DNA of 64,000 bases, taken from DATNPH01 sp036703315 (lineage in GTDB: Bacteria; Cyanobacteriota; Cyanobacteriia; Cyanobacteriales; Coleofasciculaceae). Where the stretch lies: NCBI GenBank assembly GCA_036703315.1, contig DATNPH010000190.1, forward strand, positions 1-64,000. The letters are read 5' to 3'. Within the stretch, counting starts at the first letter, position 1. Each line of letters starts with the position of its first letter. Positions 8,856 through 18,435 of the stretch are shown piece after piece. The notes under the pieces are model-generated. The model did no database searches. It was not told where the DNA came from and saw only the letters and a program-made list of their open reading frames with translations. The position numbers and the translations under genes are program-made.

Positions 8856-10142
8856 CTATTTGGCAGATGATGAAAGGCCATTGTATGAGAAAACATATCT
8901 TGTCGCCAAAACAATAAATATTGGCAAAGCTATGAGATGTACAACGAGTACACAACTAGCTACTGAAATAATGCCCCACTGAACAGCAACTAATAAAGAA
9001 GCGGCAAATATGACGGTGAAGATAAGGTTCCAGTAGAGGTCAACTTGACCTTTATCTACAGTCAGGAGCAGTTGAGATGCGGCAAGAGCGAATGGACGGG
9101 GCAGAGCTGAAAGACAAATAAGTATAAGGATAGGGATTGCTGTAGCCCATTTTTCACCAAAAATAATTGGGACATAGAATGGAGCTAGGCTTGCTTGCAA
9201 CAGAACAATTGGAATGGCAACTAACGCCATTGATTTCATGCTGCTAAAGTACTTCTCTTTTAGCATCATCATGTTCCCACGCGCAGCGCAAAGGTGGGGG
9301 AGCAGAGTATACCAGAACACGCCTATCACGTTTAGACTGATTCCTAATCCGGCATTGAAAGCAAAATAATAGATTCCTAGTGCCTCAACTCCTAGAAAAC
9401 GCCCAACTAGTAAGTAATCTAAATTAGCCCTAAGCTTATCTAATAGCTCAACACCAAGAACATTTTTGGCAAATATGAGAATCTCGTGCGATCGGTTGAG
9501 TGTAAAAGAACCTGAAGGTCGCCAAGGGTGATTCTTGAGGTATACAATAAGCCAGGCTGAGTGGGAGAGGACATAGGGGATAACTACAGACCACATTCCC
9601 ATACCTCGGAGTGCCAATACTACGGTTAGAGTGTTAACCAAAAATGAAGCTATAGTATTTGCCAGGGCAATAACATTCATCCGATTCTCACGCTGAATCA
9701 ATGAAGCTTGAACATTGAAAAGAGGCATGATCAAATAAACTAGGGAGACAGTCCATATTGGCAAAATAACCTGGTTGCTTTTGTAAAACCAAGCAATGGG
9801 TAGAGCAGCTATACATTGAAGAACAAAAATTGAACTGCATATAATCCAATTGAGCCAGTATGTAGTGTCTGATAAAACTTTTACATCTTGTTCGCTAGCC
9901 TGAATCAGCTTACTTCCCATTCCGCCCCTAAGAGTAAAGACATTTGCAAATTCTATAGTTGTAAAGACAATTGCAATTAACCCATACTCATAAGAAGTTA
10001 ATGAACGAGCTAGTGTAACTGTAGTTGCCAGTCGGAAAATTCGATTTACGAATTCCGCTCCGGCTAGCCAGCCTACGTTACGGATAAATTTACCGGATAG
10101 TTGCCGCTTTAGTTTTTGAATTAACACATTTGGCGCTGACAC
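8856..10142 (-). CDS. Wzx-type polysaccharide flippase (MOP superfamily)
   Basis: Translocates the lipid-linked repeat unit from cytoplasm to periplasm. The 428-aa protein has about 12 hydrophobic helices, an N-terminal amphipathic segment, and the family pattern LAGAEFVNRIFRLATTVTLAR followed by YEYGLIAIVFT; later DYLLVGRFLGVEALGIYYFAF is typical of PF13440/PF01943 exporters. Start is GTG at 10142 without a strong Shine-Dalgarno. It is somewhat shorter than many Wzx proteins (450-500 aa), so one or two C-terminal helices may be missing. It lies between the kinase/co-polymerase and the transferases, as expected for a Wzx/Wzy operon. Confidence 0.88.
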   Translation of the reverse strand: MSAPNVLIQKLKRQLSGKFIRNVGWLAGAEFVNRIFRLATTVTLARSLTSYEYGLIAIVFTTIEFANVFTLRGGMGSKLIQASEQDVKVLSDTTYWLNWIICSSIFVLQCIAALPIAWFYKSNQVILPIWTVSLVYLIMPLFNVQASLIQRENRMNVIALANTIASFLVNTLTVVLALRGMGMWSVVIPYVLSHSAWLIVYLKNHPWRPSGSFTLNRSHEILIFAKNVLGVELLDKLRANLDYLLVGRFLGVEALGIYYFAFNAGLGISLNVIGVFWYTLLPHLCAARGNMMMLKEKYFSSMKSMALVAIPIVLLQASLAPFYVPIIFGEKWATAIPILILICLSALPRPFALAASQLLLTVDKGQVDLYWNLIFTVIFAASLLVAVQWGIISVASCVLVVHLIALPIFIVLATRYVFSYNGLSSSAK

Positions 10143-10642
10143 AGTCTATTTTATTGCCTGAAATAGGAATGTAAATCAACTGAGATTTCTCGAATAGAGT
10201 CTTCTAAATATTACTACTAAACTCCTGAAAGTGCTGTATTATAAGCAACACCTTCTAATCAAATGAAGCCTTGAGATTGATATATCTGCAACTGACGGAT
10301 TGACAAGTCTAATTATAATTTTTATCCATCAGTATCCCCGTTAGAACGCTCAATCTTTACCTGTTCTTTTGAAACCTGTATTTTCAAGAGTTTTGTTTAT
10401 CCTTATTCAAGCCCATACTCGCAAGTAATTTATTACAAAGCATCGATAAAAATAGCTCCACGGAACTTATTGGACTAGGTCATTAATTCTGACAAGTCCA
10501 TTATTTCTAAGCACCAGTCCGGCATTTATCTGCCGAATATGCTAGTTGCTAGCACGAGCCTCACAGCAGTAACTAAGAATCGATGAATTTTCAACGCTCT
10601 GTAAGTTATCTTAGAGTGTGTCAATTCTCGAGCAGCACTAGT
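10143..10642. other. Gene-free 500 bp between flippase and co-polymerase genes
   Basis: AT-rich spacer with stops in all frames and no recognisable gene. It contains one arm of the 9-bp inverted repeat described separately. A promoter for the flippase-to-xylanase transcript is likely here, but I see no clear -35/-10 pair. Confidence 0.6.
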
Positions 10643-10654
10643 TCAAGAGCGTTG
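10592..10654. repeat. Perfect 9-bp inverted repeat spanning the end of the co-polymerase gene
   Basis: CAACGCTCT at 10592-10600 and AGAGCGTTG at 10646-10654 flank 45 nt that include the TGA stop of the Wzc-like gene. No T tract follows on the minus strand, so it is not a classic terminator; a long-loop 3' hairpin is possible. Confidence 0.45.
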
Positions 10655-12859
10655 GGTCTTAGTGACAATACCCAATTGAGCCTGTTCCTGACTTGCAGAA
10701 TTTTGATCCTCATATTGCCCTTTGGTGTAGTAAAAGTAGCTATCGGGTTCGTTTTTAATAATTACGCCATTGGTCACTAAACCTAAGACATTCTGCGCCG
10801 AGCGTGCGAGAAACTCCTGAGCCGCTCTAGCACTAGCAGAATCTACCACTCCAGGTCGAACAACCAGTAAAATGCCGTCAGCCATTTTGCCCAGAATAGG
10901 AGCATCAGCGATACCAGCCAGAGGAGGGGTATCAAAGATGACAAAGTCATAGTTGTTTGAAAAAGTCTCAATCAGTGAAGCCATCCGTTTAGAGTCTAGA
11001 AGAGCCACTGGATTAGGAGGTATTACCCCAGCGGAAAGAACATCTAGCCTAGGCATCACCTGCTGTACAACTGCCTTAAATTCAGCCTCACCGACAAGAA
11101 TGTTACTTAAACCCACTGAATTTGTTAGCTCCCATATGTGATGCTGAGATGGATGACGCATATCCGCATCTACTAGCAAGACTCGACGTCCAACTTGGGC
11201 CATTGCGGCAGCTAAATTAGCAGATACTTCAGACTTTCCTTCCTTAGGAACGGAACTCGTCACCACAATGGCTTCTATTTCTTTATCTGAACTTAGAAAT
11301 TTCAGATTAGCTTGAAGCATTTGATAGGCTTCGTTGATAGGAGAGTGCGGGAGATCCCTGGCAAAAATTCTAGGAACTGTATTTTCTATATTTCCGGGGT
11401 AAGCGCCAGTTTTTCTAGATTTGCCCAACGCGGGAATAACTCCCAGAAGGGTATATCCAAACAGCTCTTTCGCCTCTTTGACAGTTTTCACAGACTTATC
11501 AATCAGGTCTAGCGAAAAAGCCATAGCTATACCAAGCAGGATACCTACGAAACCTCCCACAGCCAAGTATTTTACCTTACTAGGACCAGCCTTCTTGTTA
11601 GGAACCTGGGCAGCTGAAATAATACGGGCGTTACCTACAGTTTGATTTTCTGCAACCTGTGCTTCTTGAAGCTTGTTTAAAAGAGTTTCGTAGGTAGATT
11701 GAGATGCCTGTACCTTCCGCTCAAGTTCTCGTTGGGTCTGCTCTAATTGAGGTAAGATATTTGACCGATTTTTGTAAGCGGCTCGTGTCTTATAAAAATC
11801 AGTTAACTGGCTAGCCAAACCGGAGCGCTGCACTTCTGATTTAACAAACTCCGCCGTCAAATCTTGCTTGAGTTCTCCAATCTGTAAATTCTTAACAGGT
11901 ACATTTTGTTGACTCCCCAGAACTTGATCTGCCCGCTGTTGCACTAGAGCACTCAGTTCCGCTTCCTTACGCTTTAACGTCACTACCGGCGGGGCTGTGT
12001 CAAGGAAGCGTCTCCGCTCACCGGCTAGCTCAGTTTGTACCTTTTGGAGTTCTGTAAGTGCCTCCTTTACCCCAGCCGACTGAGACACAGAAGTAACAGC
12101 TACAGCTTCCTCTCGATTGAGACCTAGCTGGTTGCGGAAAGCTTCAGACTCGGCAGTTACATTGGCAAGTTGAGCCTGAAGTTTAGCAATTTGGTTATCT
12201 AAGTCTGATATAGTTTCTACTGCTTTTTTGGCTTCCTCTTGCAGCGCTACCACACGATTTTCTTGTTTGAATTTACGCAGCTCTGCGTCTGCTTGTCTAA
12301 CATGGGCTTCCACGTCGGGGAGTTGCTTAGTAATAAATTCGCGAGCTGCTGTCGCTTTAGACCGATTAGTGAGTATATTGTCTTGGATGTAAACCTCCGT
12401 AAATTTGTTAACCACTGATGCCGCTATCTGAGGAGCATCAGCCTTATAGGAAATTAGCAGTACGTCTGTCCCGGCAATAGGCTTCACCTTGAGCTTTTTC
12501 AAGAGGAGCTTTGGGTCGAGAGGTTTACCCTTCTCATCTCTGAGGTTTAGTGCTTCCGCCGTTTTTTGTGCCATAGGAATCGAACCAATAATTTCTGCTT
12601 CCGTAGCAAGCGGTTCGCTTTTGTCGTTAAGGGGGGTAACTTCTCCTATATCGTTCTTCAACCCTGTTAGTGAAGAAGAACGGTTGGGCTTGAATAGAAT
12701 CTTAGCTTCTGCTTCATAGACAGGCTTTTGCAGGGTCACTGCTAGGGCGGCGACTCCAACAACAAGTCCAAAAACTCCCGTAGCAGGGAACCAGCGCCGT
12801 CTGAGAACAAGCCAGTACTTTTGAAAATCTATTTGTTCTGAATGTTCAGCAGATTCCAT
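10643..12859 (-). CDS. Wzc-type co-polymerase fused to BY-kinase
   Basis: Controls chain length and export of the polymer. N-terminal Wzz domain: first membrane helix near residues 28-48, then a long coiled-coil periplasmic region, then a second helix (KVKYLAVGGFVGILLGIAMA) near residue 430. The cytoplasmic kinase has Walker A VPKEGKSEVSAN (Lys542), Walker A' VLLVDADMRHP, and Walker B YDFVIFDTPP. A tyrosine-bearing tail, YFYYTKGQYED, supplies autophosphorylation sites. At 738 aa it is the usual proteobacterial/cyanobacterial single-chain form. No partner phosphatase or Wza-type outer-membrane protein is encoded within the window. Start is ATG at 12859. Confidence 0.94.
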   Translation of the reverse strand: MESAEHSEQIDFQKYWLVLRRRWFPATGVFGLVVGVAALAVTLQKPVYEAEAKILFKPNRSSSLTGLKNDIGEVTPLNDKSEPLATEAEIIGSIPMAQKTAEALNLRDEKGKPLDPKLLLKKLKVKPIAGTDVLLISYKADAPQIAASVVNKFTEVYIQDNILTNRSKATAAREFITKQLPDVEAHVRQADAELRKFKQENRVVALQEEAKKAVETISDLDNQIAKLQAQLANVTAESEAFRNQLGLNREEAVAVTSVSQSAGVKEALTELQKVQTELAGERRRFLDTAPPVVTLKRKEAELSALVQQRADQVLGSQQNVPVKNLQIGELKQDLTAEFVKSEVQRSGLASQLTDFYKTRAAYKNRSNILPQLEQTQRELERKVQASQSTYETLLNKLQEAQVAENQTVGNARIISAAQVPNKKAGPSKVKYLAVGGFVGILLGIAMAFSLDLIDKSVKTVKEAKELFGYTLLGVIPALGKSRKTGAYPGNIENTVPRIFARDLPHSPINEAYQMLQANLKFLSSDKEIEAIVVTSSVPKEGKSEVSANLAAAMAQVGRRVLLVDADMRHPSQHHIWELTNSVGLSNILVGEAEFKAVVQQVMPRLDVLSAGVIPPNPVALLDSKRMASLIETFSNNYDFVIFDTPPLAGIADAPILGKMADGILLVVRPGVVDSASARAAQEFLARSAQNVLGLVTNGVIIKNEPDSYFYYTKGQYEDQNSASQEQAQLGIVTKTQRS

Positions 12860-13147
12860 ATAAGCTCATCAACTCAGGTATAAAACGAATAGAAACAAGT
12901 TAGAAACTTCCAAGCGAAAAACTCATTATTGCTGGAAACAGCTTAGCAGTAAATTGGGAGATGATTTATTTGTTGTAAGCCTTTTCATCTGATGAATTTA
13001 CCTGGATTGGCTATGAGAATTTAGGTAATTGGTTGAGTTCAAAGGGCGGACTTGCCCGCTCTTTCTTGAGATTTAGCTATCACTACCTGGCAGCTTGAAG
13101 TACTAAGAGGCTGAAACTTTAATTGAAAAGAATTTTTCCCAACCGCA

Positions 13148-14650
13148 CTAGTAAGCGCCCTCTTTGGCTAGAACAGCTTTAATAGTTTGTATCAAGATTT
13201 TGAAGTCCAGGGCAATAGTCCAGTGCTGAATATAGGTCAGATCCAAGTCGAAAACTTCCTCAGAATTGACATCGGAACGACCACAAACTTGCCACAGACC
13301 TGTAATTCCAGGTAATATCTCGTGACGTAGTAAGTGGTGTTCAGACAATCGCTCTACATCTCGCAGGGGAAGTGGACGAGGACCAACCAGACTCATTTCT
13401 CCCCGTAGGACATTGATGAGTTGCGGTATTTCGTCCAAACTATAGCGACGGAGGAATTTACCAACTCTAGTGACGCGCGGATCATCTTTCATCTTAAAAA
13501 GTACTCCACCTTTAACTTCGTTTTTCGCTTCTAGTTCTTTTTGCAACTGGCTGGCGTTTGACACCATGGTGCGGAATTTCCAGACTTTGAAGTGACGACC
13601 TTTCAAGCCAACACGAGTTTGCTTGTAGAATACAGAACCGTGTGAGTCAAGTTTGATCAAAATTGCAATCACTAAGAAAGGCAGGCTGAATAGAAGCAAA
13701 ATTAGAGAGGAAGCGAGAAGATCGAAGCAACGTTTGATGAAAAAATCGCTACCGATGATGGGAGGAGAACTAAACCGGAGAGTGGTGACCCATCCAATCA
13801 TCTTAATTTCAGTCCACTGCCTAGGTAATTCCAAACTAACGGGTAGAACCCTTAAGCGAAGACCAGCAGCCTTCAATTCCCAGAACAAAACTATTGAATC
13901 TTTGACAGACGACCAAGAGCAAATAAATACTTCACTGACGTTCTGGGAGCGGATAGTGTTGAGAGTTTCAGCCCATAGTGCAGGGTTGTTCCGCGCCGCT
14001 AAATCGGCACAACCCCTGATATTAAACTGATTGGAGCGATTTCGAATATGAAACTGGTTGCAGCGATTGAGTAGTAGTTTGGCTTTCTCAATATCCTCCG
14101 GGTTACCCAGGAGAAAAATTGGTTGCTGCAGAGCCACATATTTACTGCGAAGGCGGACAACAGCGAAGTGAAGCAGTAGACGCTCCGCGCAAACGAAAAT
14201 TACAGTCAGTAACCAAGCCCACAAAAAGACTGAACGGGATACCCAAACTTTAGGCTGGTAGAGATAAGCTGTAATTAATAAGACAATCTGAGCTAGGGTA
14301 AGACATTTGATCAAGCTCTGGAATCTACGGCGCTTGTCATCAGTTCCGTAGAGACCTGAAGCAGCCAGAATACTTAGGTTGATTGCCAAAATTAGGGTTA
14401 GAAGCCCTGGCTGATTCTCACTATTCCATAAATGAAATCCCTCAACGGGCTTTCCTAATTGATCGGCTATGACCCAACCTAAAGAAATCATTAGGCTATC
14501 TAGCACAACTAGGAGAGCAACCCGACACCCATTCAGGAGTGTGCCGCGACTAAGGTGGGTAAGACTGGGAGCCCGAAGATCTGCATTTCTTGTGATCAAA
14601 AAGCGGGTAGATGGGCTTGAGCGAACCGTAGTAGACTTATGAGCACTCAT
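13148..14650 (-). CDS. Polyprenyl-phosphate sugar-1-phosphate transferase (WbaP/EpsE-type)
   Basis: Starts EPS repeat-unit synthesis by moving a hexose-1-phosphate from UDP-sugar to undecaprenyl phosphate. The 500-aa protein has four N-terminal helices, a CoA-binding-like Rossmann segment (FLLGNPEDIEKAK), one re-entrant helix (KRCFDLLASSLILLLFS), and the catalytic domain: VGLKGRHFKVWKFRTM, RRYSLDEIPQLINVL, EMSLVGPRPLP, and GITGLWQVCGRSD. ATG at 14650 is preceded by AAGGA at 7 nt. As the first gene of the minus-strand run, its upstream region probably holds the main cluster promoter. Sugar (glucose or galactose phosphate) cannot be decided here. Confidence 0.94.
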   Translation of the reverse strand: MSAHKSTTVRSSPSTRFLITRNADLRAPSLTHLSRGTLLNGCRVALLVVLDSLMISLGWVIADQLGKPVEGFHLWNSENQPGLLTLILAINLSILAASGLYGTDDKRRRFQSLIKCLTLAQIVLLITAYLYQPKVWVSRSVFLWAWLLTVIFVCAERLLLHFAVVRLRSKYVALQQPIFLLGNPEDIEKAKLLLNRCNQFHIRNRSNQFNIRGCADLAARNNPALWAETLNTIRSQNVSEVFICSWSSVKDSIVLFWELKAAGLRLRVLPVSLELPRQWTEIKMIGWVTTLRFSSPPIIGSDFFIKRCFDLLASSLILLLFSLPFLVIAILIKLDSHGSVFYKQTRVGLKGRHFKVWKFRTMVSNASQLQKELEAKNEVKGGVLFKMKDDPRVTRVGKFLRRYSLDEIPQLINVLRGEMSLVGPRPLPLRDVERLSEHHLLRHEILPGITGLWQVCGRSDVNSEEVFDLDLTYIQHWTIALDFKILIQTIKAVLAKEGAY

Positions 14651-15136
14651 TTGACGTTCCTTACACCCTGTATTATTACATTACATATATTACAGTTGTG
14701 TTCCTATCAATCTACTTTGTACATTTGATTCAACTCTCCCGCTCAAATAGCGATAAATATTGTTTAAATCTTCATATATTTATCTTGACAACAAGCCATT
14801 AGAGGTACTAACTTCACACGATCTTCATAATATGCAAAGGTTGCCTCTGTTACTCCCCAAACCAACCTGACATCTCACTTCTCACCTCCGGCAGGTGATG
14901 CTGGTTTAATCTGATAGTAATACGGCATTGCCACTAGAATGTGATACCAAATCCGGTTCTATTACCCTCCCCATTCCAGAAAGCAGACGGAGCAGGGAGT
15001 CAGGGGAGCAAACAAGGCGGAAAATTGTTTAGGGCTCCATAGGACAGATTTGGTATGAAATACAGATCGATTTTTTACGTGCCTATAGGGAAACGGGATC
15101 AATTAAGCTAGTCGCTAATCGTATGAACAGCTAACT
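14651..15136. other. Divergent intergenic region of 486 bp
   Basis: Separates the EPS run (minus) from the PEP-synthase-like gene (plus), so promoters for both must lie here. No gene is apparent. It contains a 113-bp segment bounded by inverted termini, listed separately. Confidence 0.6.
14944..15056. repeat. 113-bp segment bounded by 10-bp inverted termini
   Basis: ATACCAAATC (14944-14953) and GATTTGGTAT (15047-15056) are perfect inverted copies around a GC-richer interior. The layout resembles small non-coding repeats between cyanobacterial genes. No target duplication is visible at the edges. Confidence 0.4.
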
Positions 15137-17599
15137 TTGGACAACCTCTACTGGCTCGATCAGATTCACCCCTCAGAGCGTTCCCTTGTGGGAAATCAAG
15201 CCGTTAACTTAAGTCAGCTTTTGCAGCGTGGCTACCCAGTTGTTCAGGGTTTTGTGGTTCCGGCGATCGCATTTTGGCAATTTATAGAAATTTTGGGCAA
15301 GTCGGAACCCATGCTCGCCGATTTACCCCATTCTTCGTTTTATGTGGATGTAGACAATCCTCGTCAGTTGCAGCAGGTCGCACAACGAATTCGTCAAGCC
15401 ATTATAACGGCAAGTGTGCCAAGAGAGTGGGTATCATCACTCTTAACGGCATCTGAGGTCATGCAAGCACCAACAATGATTTTTCACCCTTCCCTGTCAC
15501 TGCCATCGAAAACTTGGCAGATTGGCAAATTGAAGGTTGAGCAAAAGTTGAAGGTTGAGCAAAAGTTGAAGGTTAGAAGGCTGAAGGTTGAAGATTCAAC
15601 CCAAACCAACCTTCAGCCTTCTAACCTAGAACATTTTGGGATTTTAGAATCACACATTTGCCCGAAGCAGCCAGAAGCCTTAATAATTTCGTTAAAACGA
15701 GTTTGGGCAGAACTGTTTCATGCTAGAAGCCTATTTTACTGGCAGCGCAACGGTATCAGGCTACAGCAGCTGAACTTGGCTGTCTTGGTACAACCGACTT
15801 GGGAGGCTCTAGCCTCTGGTACTATCGAAGCTAACCCTACCCAGTGGACTGTTCAAGCCACTTGGGGCTTCCCAACAGCGATTACTAAGGGGGAAGTACT
15901 TCCAGACTCCTACCAGCTGCATCCCCAAATCGGTACTATCCAATCTCAGCGACTCGGTAGCAAAACTCGTGCTTATCGTCTAAGCAACCAACAAGAGTCT
16001 TACACACTAAGGGCAAGTGGCTTGCAAGCCTATCTGCTCGATGAGGAGCAACAAAAACAATATTCCCTCGAAGAAAAATACCTCAAACAGCTCATTGAGC
16101 TATCTCAGCAACTGACAACTGAACTTGGACCGGCCTTCACTTTAGAGTGGACACTTTATAAAACATCTGAAAGCTTAGAACCACAGTTGTATCTCACGCA
16201 ATTTAGTCCTCAGCCCAGAGCTTTAAACTCCCAGGTTTCTATGTCAACCCAACCTTTACCTCCCAAGATTACTCCTCAGCTAGTTAGAGGTTTACCAGCA
16301 GCAGCAGGACAAATCACGGCACCTGCTCAAGTGATTATTGGTGAGAACCAAAACCTGGAGCCAATCCTACCAGGGAGAATTTTGGTTGCTCGAAGCCTTG
16401 CCCCTGATTGGTTGCCCTGGATAAGGCAAGCCGTTGGTGTCGTGACTGAAAAGGGAGGTATGACTAGCCATGCTGCAATCATCGCTAGAGAATTAGGTAT
16501 CCCCGCTGTCGTGGGTGCTGCCGGTGTTACCCAAATCATTCAAACCGGCGAACTGCTAAGCGTCGATGGCACTCGAGGAGAAATTGAGCGATTAGGGACT
16601 GAGGACTGGAGCGTGGGGGCTGCAACTTGCCTGTTGCCCAATCTTCAGTTTTCTCCAATGCCCAATCCCCCATACCCGATCGCTACTAAACTGTTAGTCA
16701 ACCTGAGCCAACCTCATACCCTAGAAAGAATTGTTGCTCTACCAGTAGATGGAGTCGGGTTATTACGCTCAGAACTGATGATGCTGGATGCCTTGGACAA
16801 TCTACATTATGCAGAGTGGCTACGACGGGGACATAAGAATGATTTAGTGGCACGCCTTGCGCAAATCATCGTTCAATTTGCCGCTGCCTTTACGCCACGA
16901 CCTGTGTTTTATCGATCCATGGACTGGCGATCGCATGAATTTCAATTCCTAGCTGGTGCCAGCATACCCTCCGAACCAGAAGTTAATCCTGTGATTGGTC
17001 TGCGTGGCACTCGTCGCTATTTGAGTGACCCTACCTATTTCGATTTAGAACTGGCAGCTTTAGAACAGGTTTATGCTTCTGGCTATACTAATGTCCAGTT
17101 AATGTTGCCTTTTGTTCGTGCCGTTGAGGAGTTTACCTTTTGCCGCCGCCGCGTAGAACAGGCGGGACTGTTTGACAATCCCTACTTCCAACTCTGGATT
17201 ATGGCGGAAGTCCCTTCCATATTGTTTTTGTTACCAGATTACGTCAAAGCTGGGGTTCAAGGTATCTCGATTGGCACGAATGATTTAACACAACTGTTAC
17301 TAGCCGTTGACCGCGACCAAGGGCAGTTAGGCTCAACACTGGACGGGCGTCATCCAGCCGTGATGCGAGCACTCAAGCAAATAATCTATATGGCAAAATC
17401 AGCGGGCATCCCCTGCTCGATCTGCGGTCAGGCACCAGCTCAGTATCCTGAGCTGATTGACTCTTTGGTAAAGTGGGGGATCACATCGATTTCCGTCGAT
17501 GTTAATGATGTAGAACAAACCTATACCGCGATCGCTCGTGCGGAGCAACGTCTGATCTTAGAAGCAGCGCGGCAAAAAGTTGATGGGGGGATAGGGTGA
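15137..17599 (+). CDS. PEP-synthase-like PEP-utilising protein with degenerate ATP site
   Basis: An 820-aa relative of phosphoenolpyruvate synthase. The N-terminal domain (about 1-370) follows the ATP-grasp layout but lacks the RSSAxxED-type ATP loop; that position instead holds a repeat-derived insert (residues 132-164). The swivelling phosphohistidine domain is intact, GGMTSHAAIIARELG with His445, and the C-terminal barrel has GLLRSELMM, RSMDWRSHEF, GIRGT-like GLRGTRRY, SIGTNDLTQLLLAVDRDQ and the proton-donor cysteine in SICGQAP. PEP/pyruvate binding is therefore likely, while ATP-driven synthesis is doubtful. TTG at 15137 is the only possible start after the in-frame TAA at 15116. It stands alone between divergent EPS and convergent rhomboid genes. 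Confidence 0.85.
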   Translation: MDNLYWLDQIHPSERSLVGNQAVNLSQLLQRGYPVVQGFVVPAIAFWQFIEILGKSEPMLADLPHSSFYVDVDNPRQLQQVAQRIRQAIITASVPREWVSSLLTASEVMQAPTMIFHPSLSLPSKTWQIGKLKVEQKLKVEQKLKVRRLKVEDSTQTNLQPSNLEHFGILESHICPKQPEALIISLKRVWAELFHARSLFYWQRNGIRLQQLNLAVLVQPTWEALASGTIEANPTQWTVQATWGFPTAITKGEVLPDSYQLHPQIGTIQSQRLGSKTRAYRLSNQQESYTLRASGLQAYLLDEEQQKQYSLEEKYLKQLIELSQQLTTELGPAFTLEWTLYKTSESLEPQLYLTQFSPQPRALNSQVSMSTQPLPPKITPQLVRGLPAAAGQITAPAQVIIGENQNLEPILPGRILVARSLAPDWLPWIRQAVGVVTEKGGMTSHAAIIARELGIPAVVGAAGVTQIIQTGELLSVDGTRGEIERLGTEDWSVGAATCLLPNLQFSPMPNPPYPIATKLLVNLSQPHTLERIVALPVDGVGLLRSELMMLDALDNLHYAEWLRRGHKNDLVARLAQIIVQFAAAFTPRPVFYRSMDWRSHEFQFLAGASIPSEPEVNPVIGLRGTRRYLSDPTYFDLELAALEQVYASGYTNVQLMLPFVRAVEEFTFCRRRVEQAGLFDNPYFQLWIMAEVPSILFLLPDYVKAGVQGISIGTNDLTQLLLAVDRDQGQLGSTLDGRHPAVMRALKQIIYMAKSAGIPCSICGQAPAQYPELIDSLVKWGITSISVDVNDVEQTYTAIARAEQRLILEAARQKVDGGIG
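15531..15626. repeat. Tandem 18-bp repeats plus 20-bp perfect hairpin inside a coding sequence
   Basis: Two exact copies of tgaaggttgagcaaaagt (15531-15548, 15549-15566) and a partial third lead into a perfect 20-bp inverted repeat (15571-15590 and 15607-15626) with a 16-nt loop. All is in frame with the PEP-synthase-like gene, encoding LKVEQK units. It looks like an intergenic-type cyanobacterial repeat that has invaded a gene. Confidence 0.9.
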
Positions 17600-17700
17600 T
17601 GGGGTGTTGGGGAGAGCATCGCGATAAAACTCGAAACTGAGCAGGATTTTCTTCCCACATCCCTAGGTTTCCACCCACAGCTTATTAGCATGACTCTAGG

Positions 17701-18435
17701 CTAAAAAGATTCTGGTTGTGAGCTGTAAGATGGGGGCTTTGAATCCGGAGAAAATAACCCCAGCAGCGGACCAAGAATGGCTCCAAAGATAAAGCCTCCA
17801 GCGTGTGCCCAGTAGGCGACACCACCACTCTCCATCCCGACATTCGCGGGTGCCTCCAGCATCGTAATGCCGTTGAAGGCTTGCTGTAAAAACCAAAAAC
17901 CCAGAAAAAAGATTGCCGGGACTCTAACCGTAGTGAAAAAGAAGCCAAGAGGAAGAAACGTCACAATCCTGGCATTGGGGAACTTGAGAATATAGGCACC
18001 CATGACACCTGCGATCGCCCCACTAGCCCCCAAGGAAGGAATTCCAGAGTTAGCCGAGAAAAACCACTGAGCTAAAGCGGCTAATGCCCCACAAGTTAGG
18101 TAAAAAATCAAGTATTTGATTCTACCTAGTTCCTCTTCAATATTGTTGCCAAAAATCCACAAAAACAACATATTGAAACCAACATGCATAAACCCAGCAT
18201 GTAGGAACTGTGAGGTTATTAGTGTTAGCGGTTCTGGCACGGGTTGATTTACGGCTATGCCATTAAGACTAGCTGTTAGTTCTCTAGGAACAACGGCAAA
18301 AAGGTGGAAAAATCCGTCTAGGAGTGGAGGAGATAAAGTTAGCTCATAGATAAATACCAAGATATTGACAGCAATCAGTGCATAAGTGACATAGGGAGTA
18401 ATTTTGATCGGATTTTCATCACGGAGGGGAACCAC
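17701..18435 (-). CDS. Rhomboid-family intramembrane serine protease (downstream copy)
   Basis: Cleaves transmembrane helices within the membrane. The 244-aa protein has six to seven hydrophobic helices, the catalytic serine in SLGASGAIAGVMGAY and histidine in AYWAHAGGFIFGAILG; the conserved loop-1 WIFGNNIEEELG follows NMLFL. Start is GTG at 18435. The gene is a tandem duplicate of the next one upstream (18595-19308) with very high identity over most of the length. In this copy the helix-2 motif reads HAGFMHVGFNMLF rather than HGGFAHIFGNMLF. Substrates are unknown. Confidence 0.92.
   Translation of the reverse strand: MVPLRDENPIKITPYVTYALIAVNILVFIYELTLSPPLLDGFFHLFAVVPRELTASLNGIAVNQPVPEPLTLITSQFLHAGFMHVGFNMLFLWIFGNNIEEELGRIKYLIFYLTCGALAALAQWFFSANSGIPSLGASGAIAGVMGAYILKFPNARIVTFLPLGFFFTTVRVPAIFFLGFWFLQQAFNGITMLEAPANVGMESGGVAYWAHAGGFIFGAILGPLLGLFSPDSKPPSYSSQPESF

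Noticed and set aside
12576..12586. tRNA T-arm-like ggaatcgaacc on the plus strand
   Set aside because: It lies inside the well-supported Wzc-like gene and no acceptor or anticodon stem is nearby.
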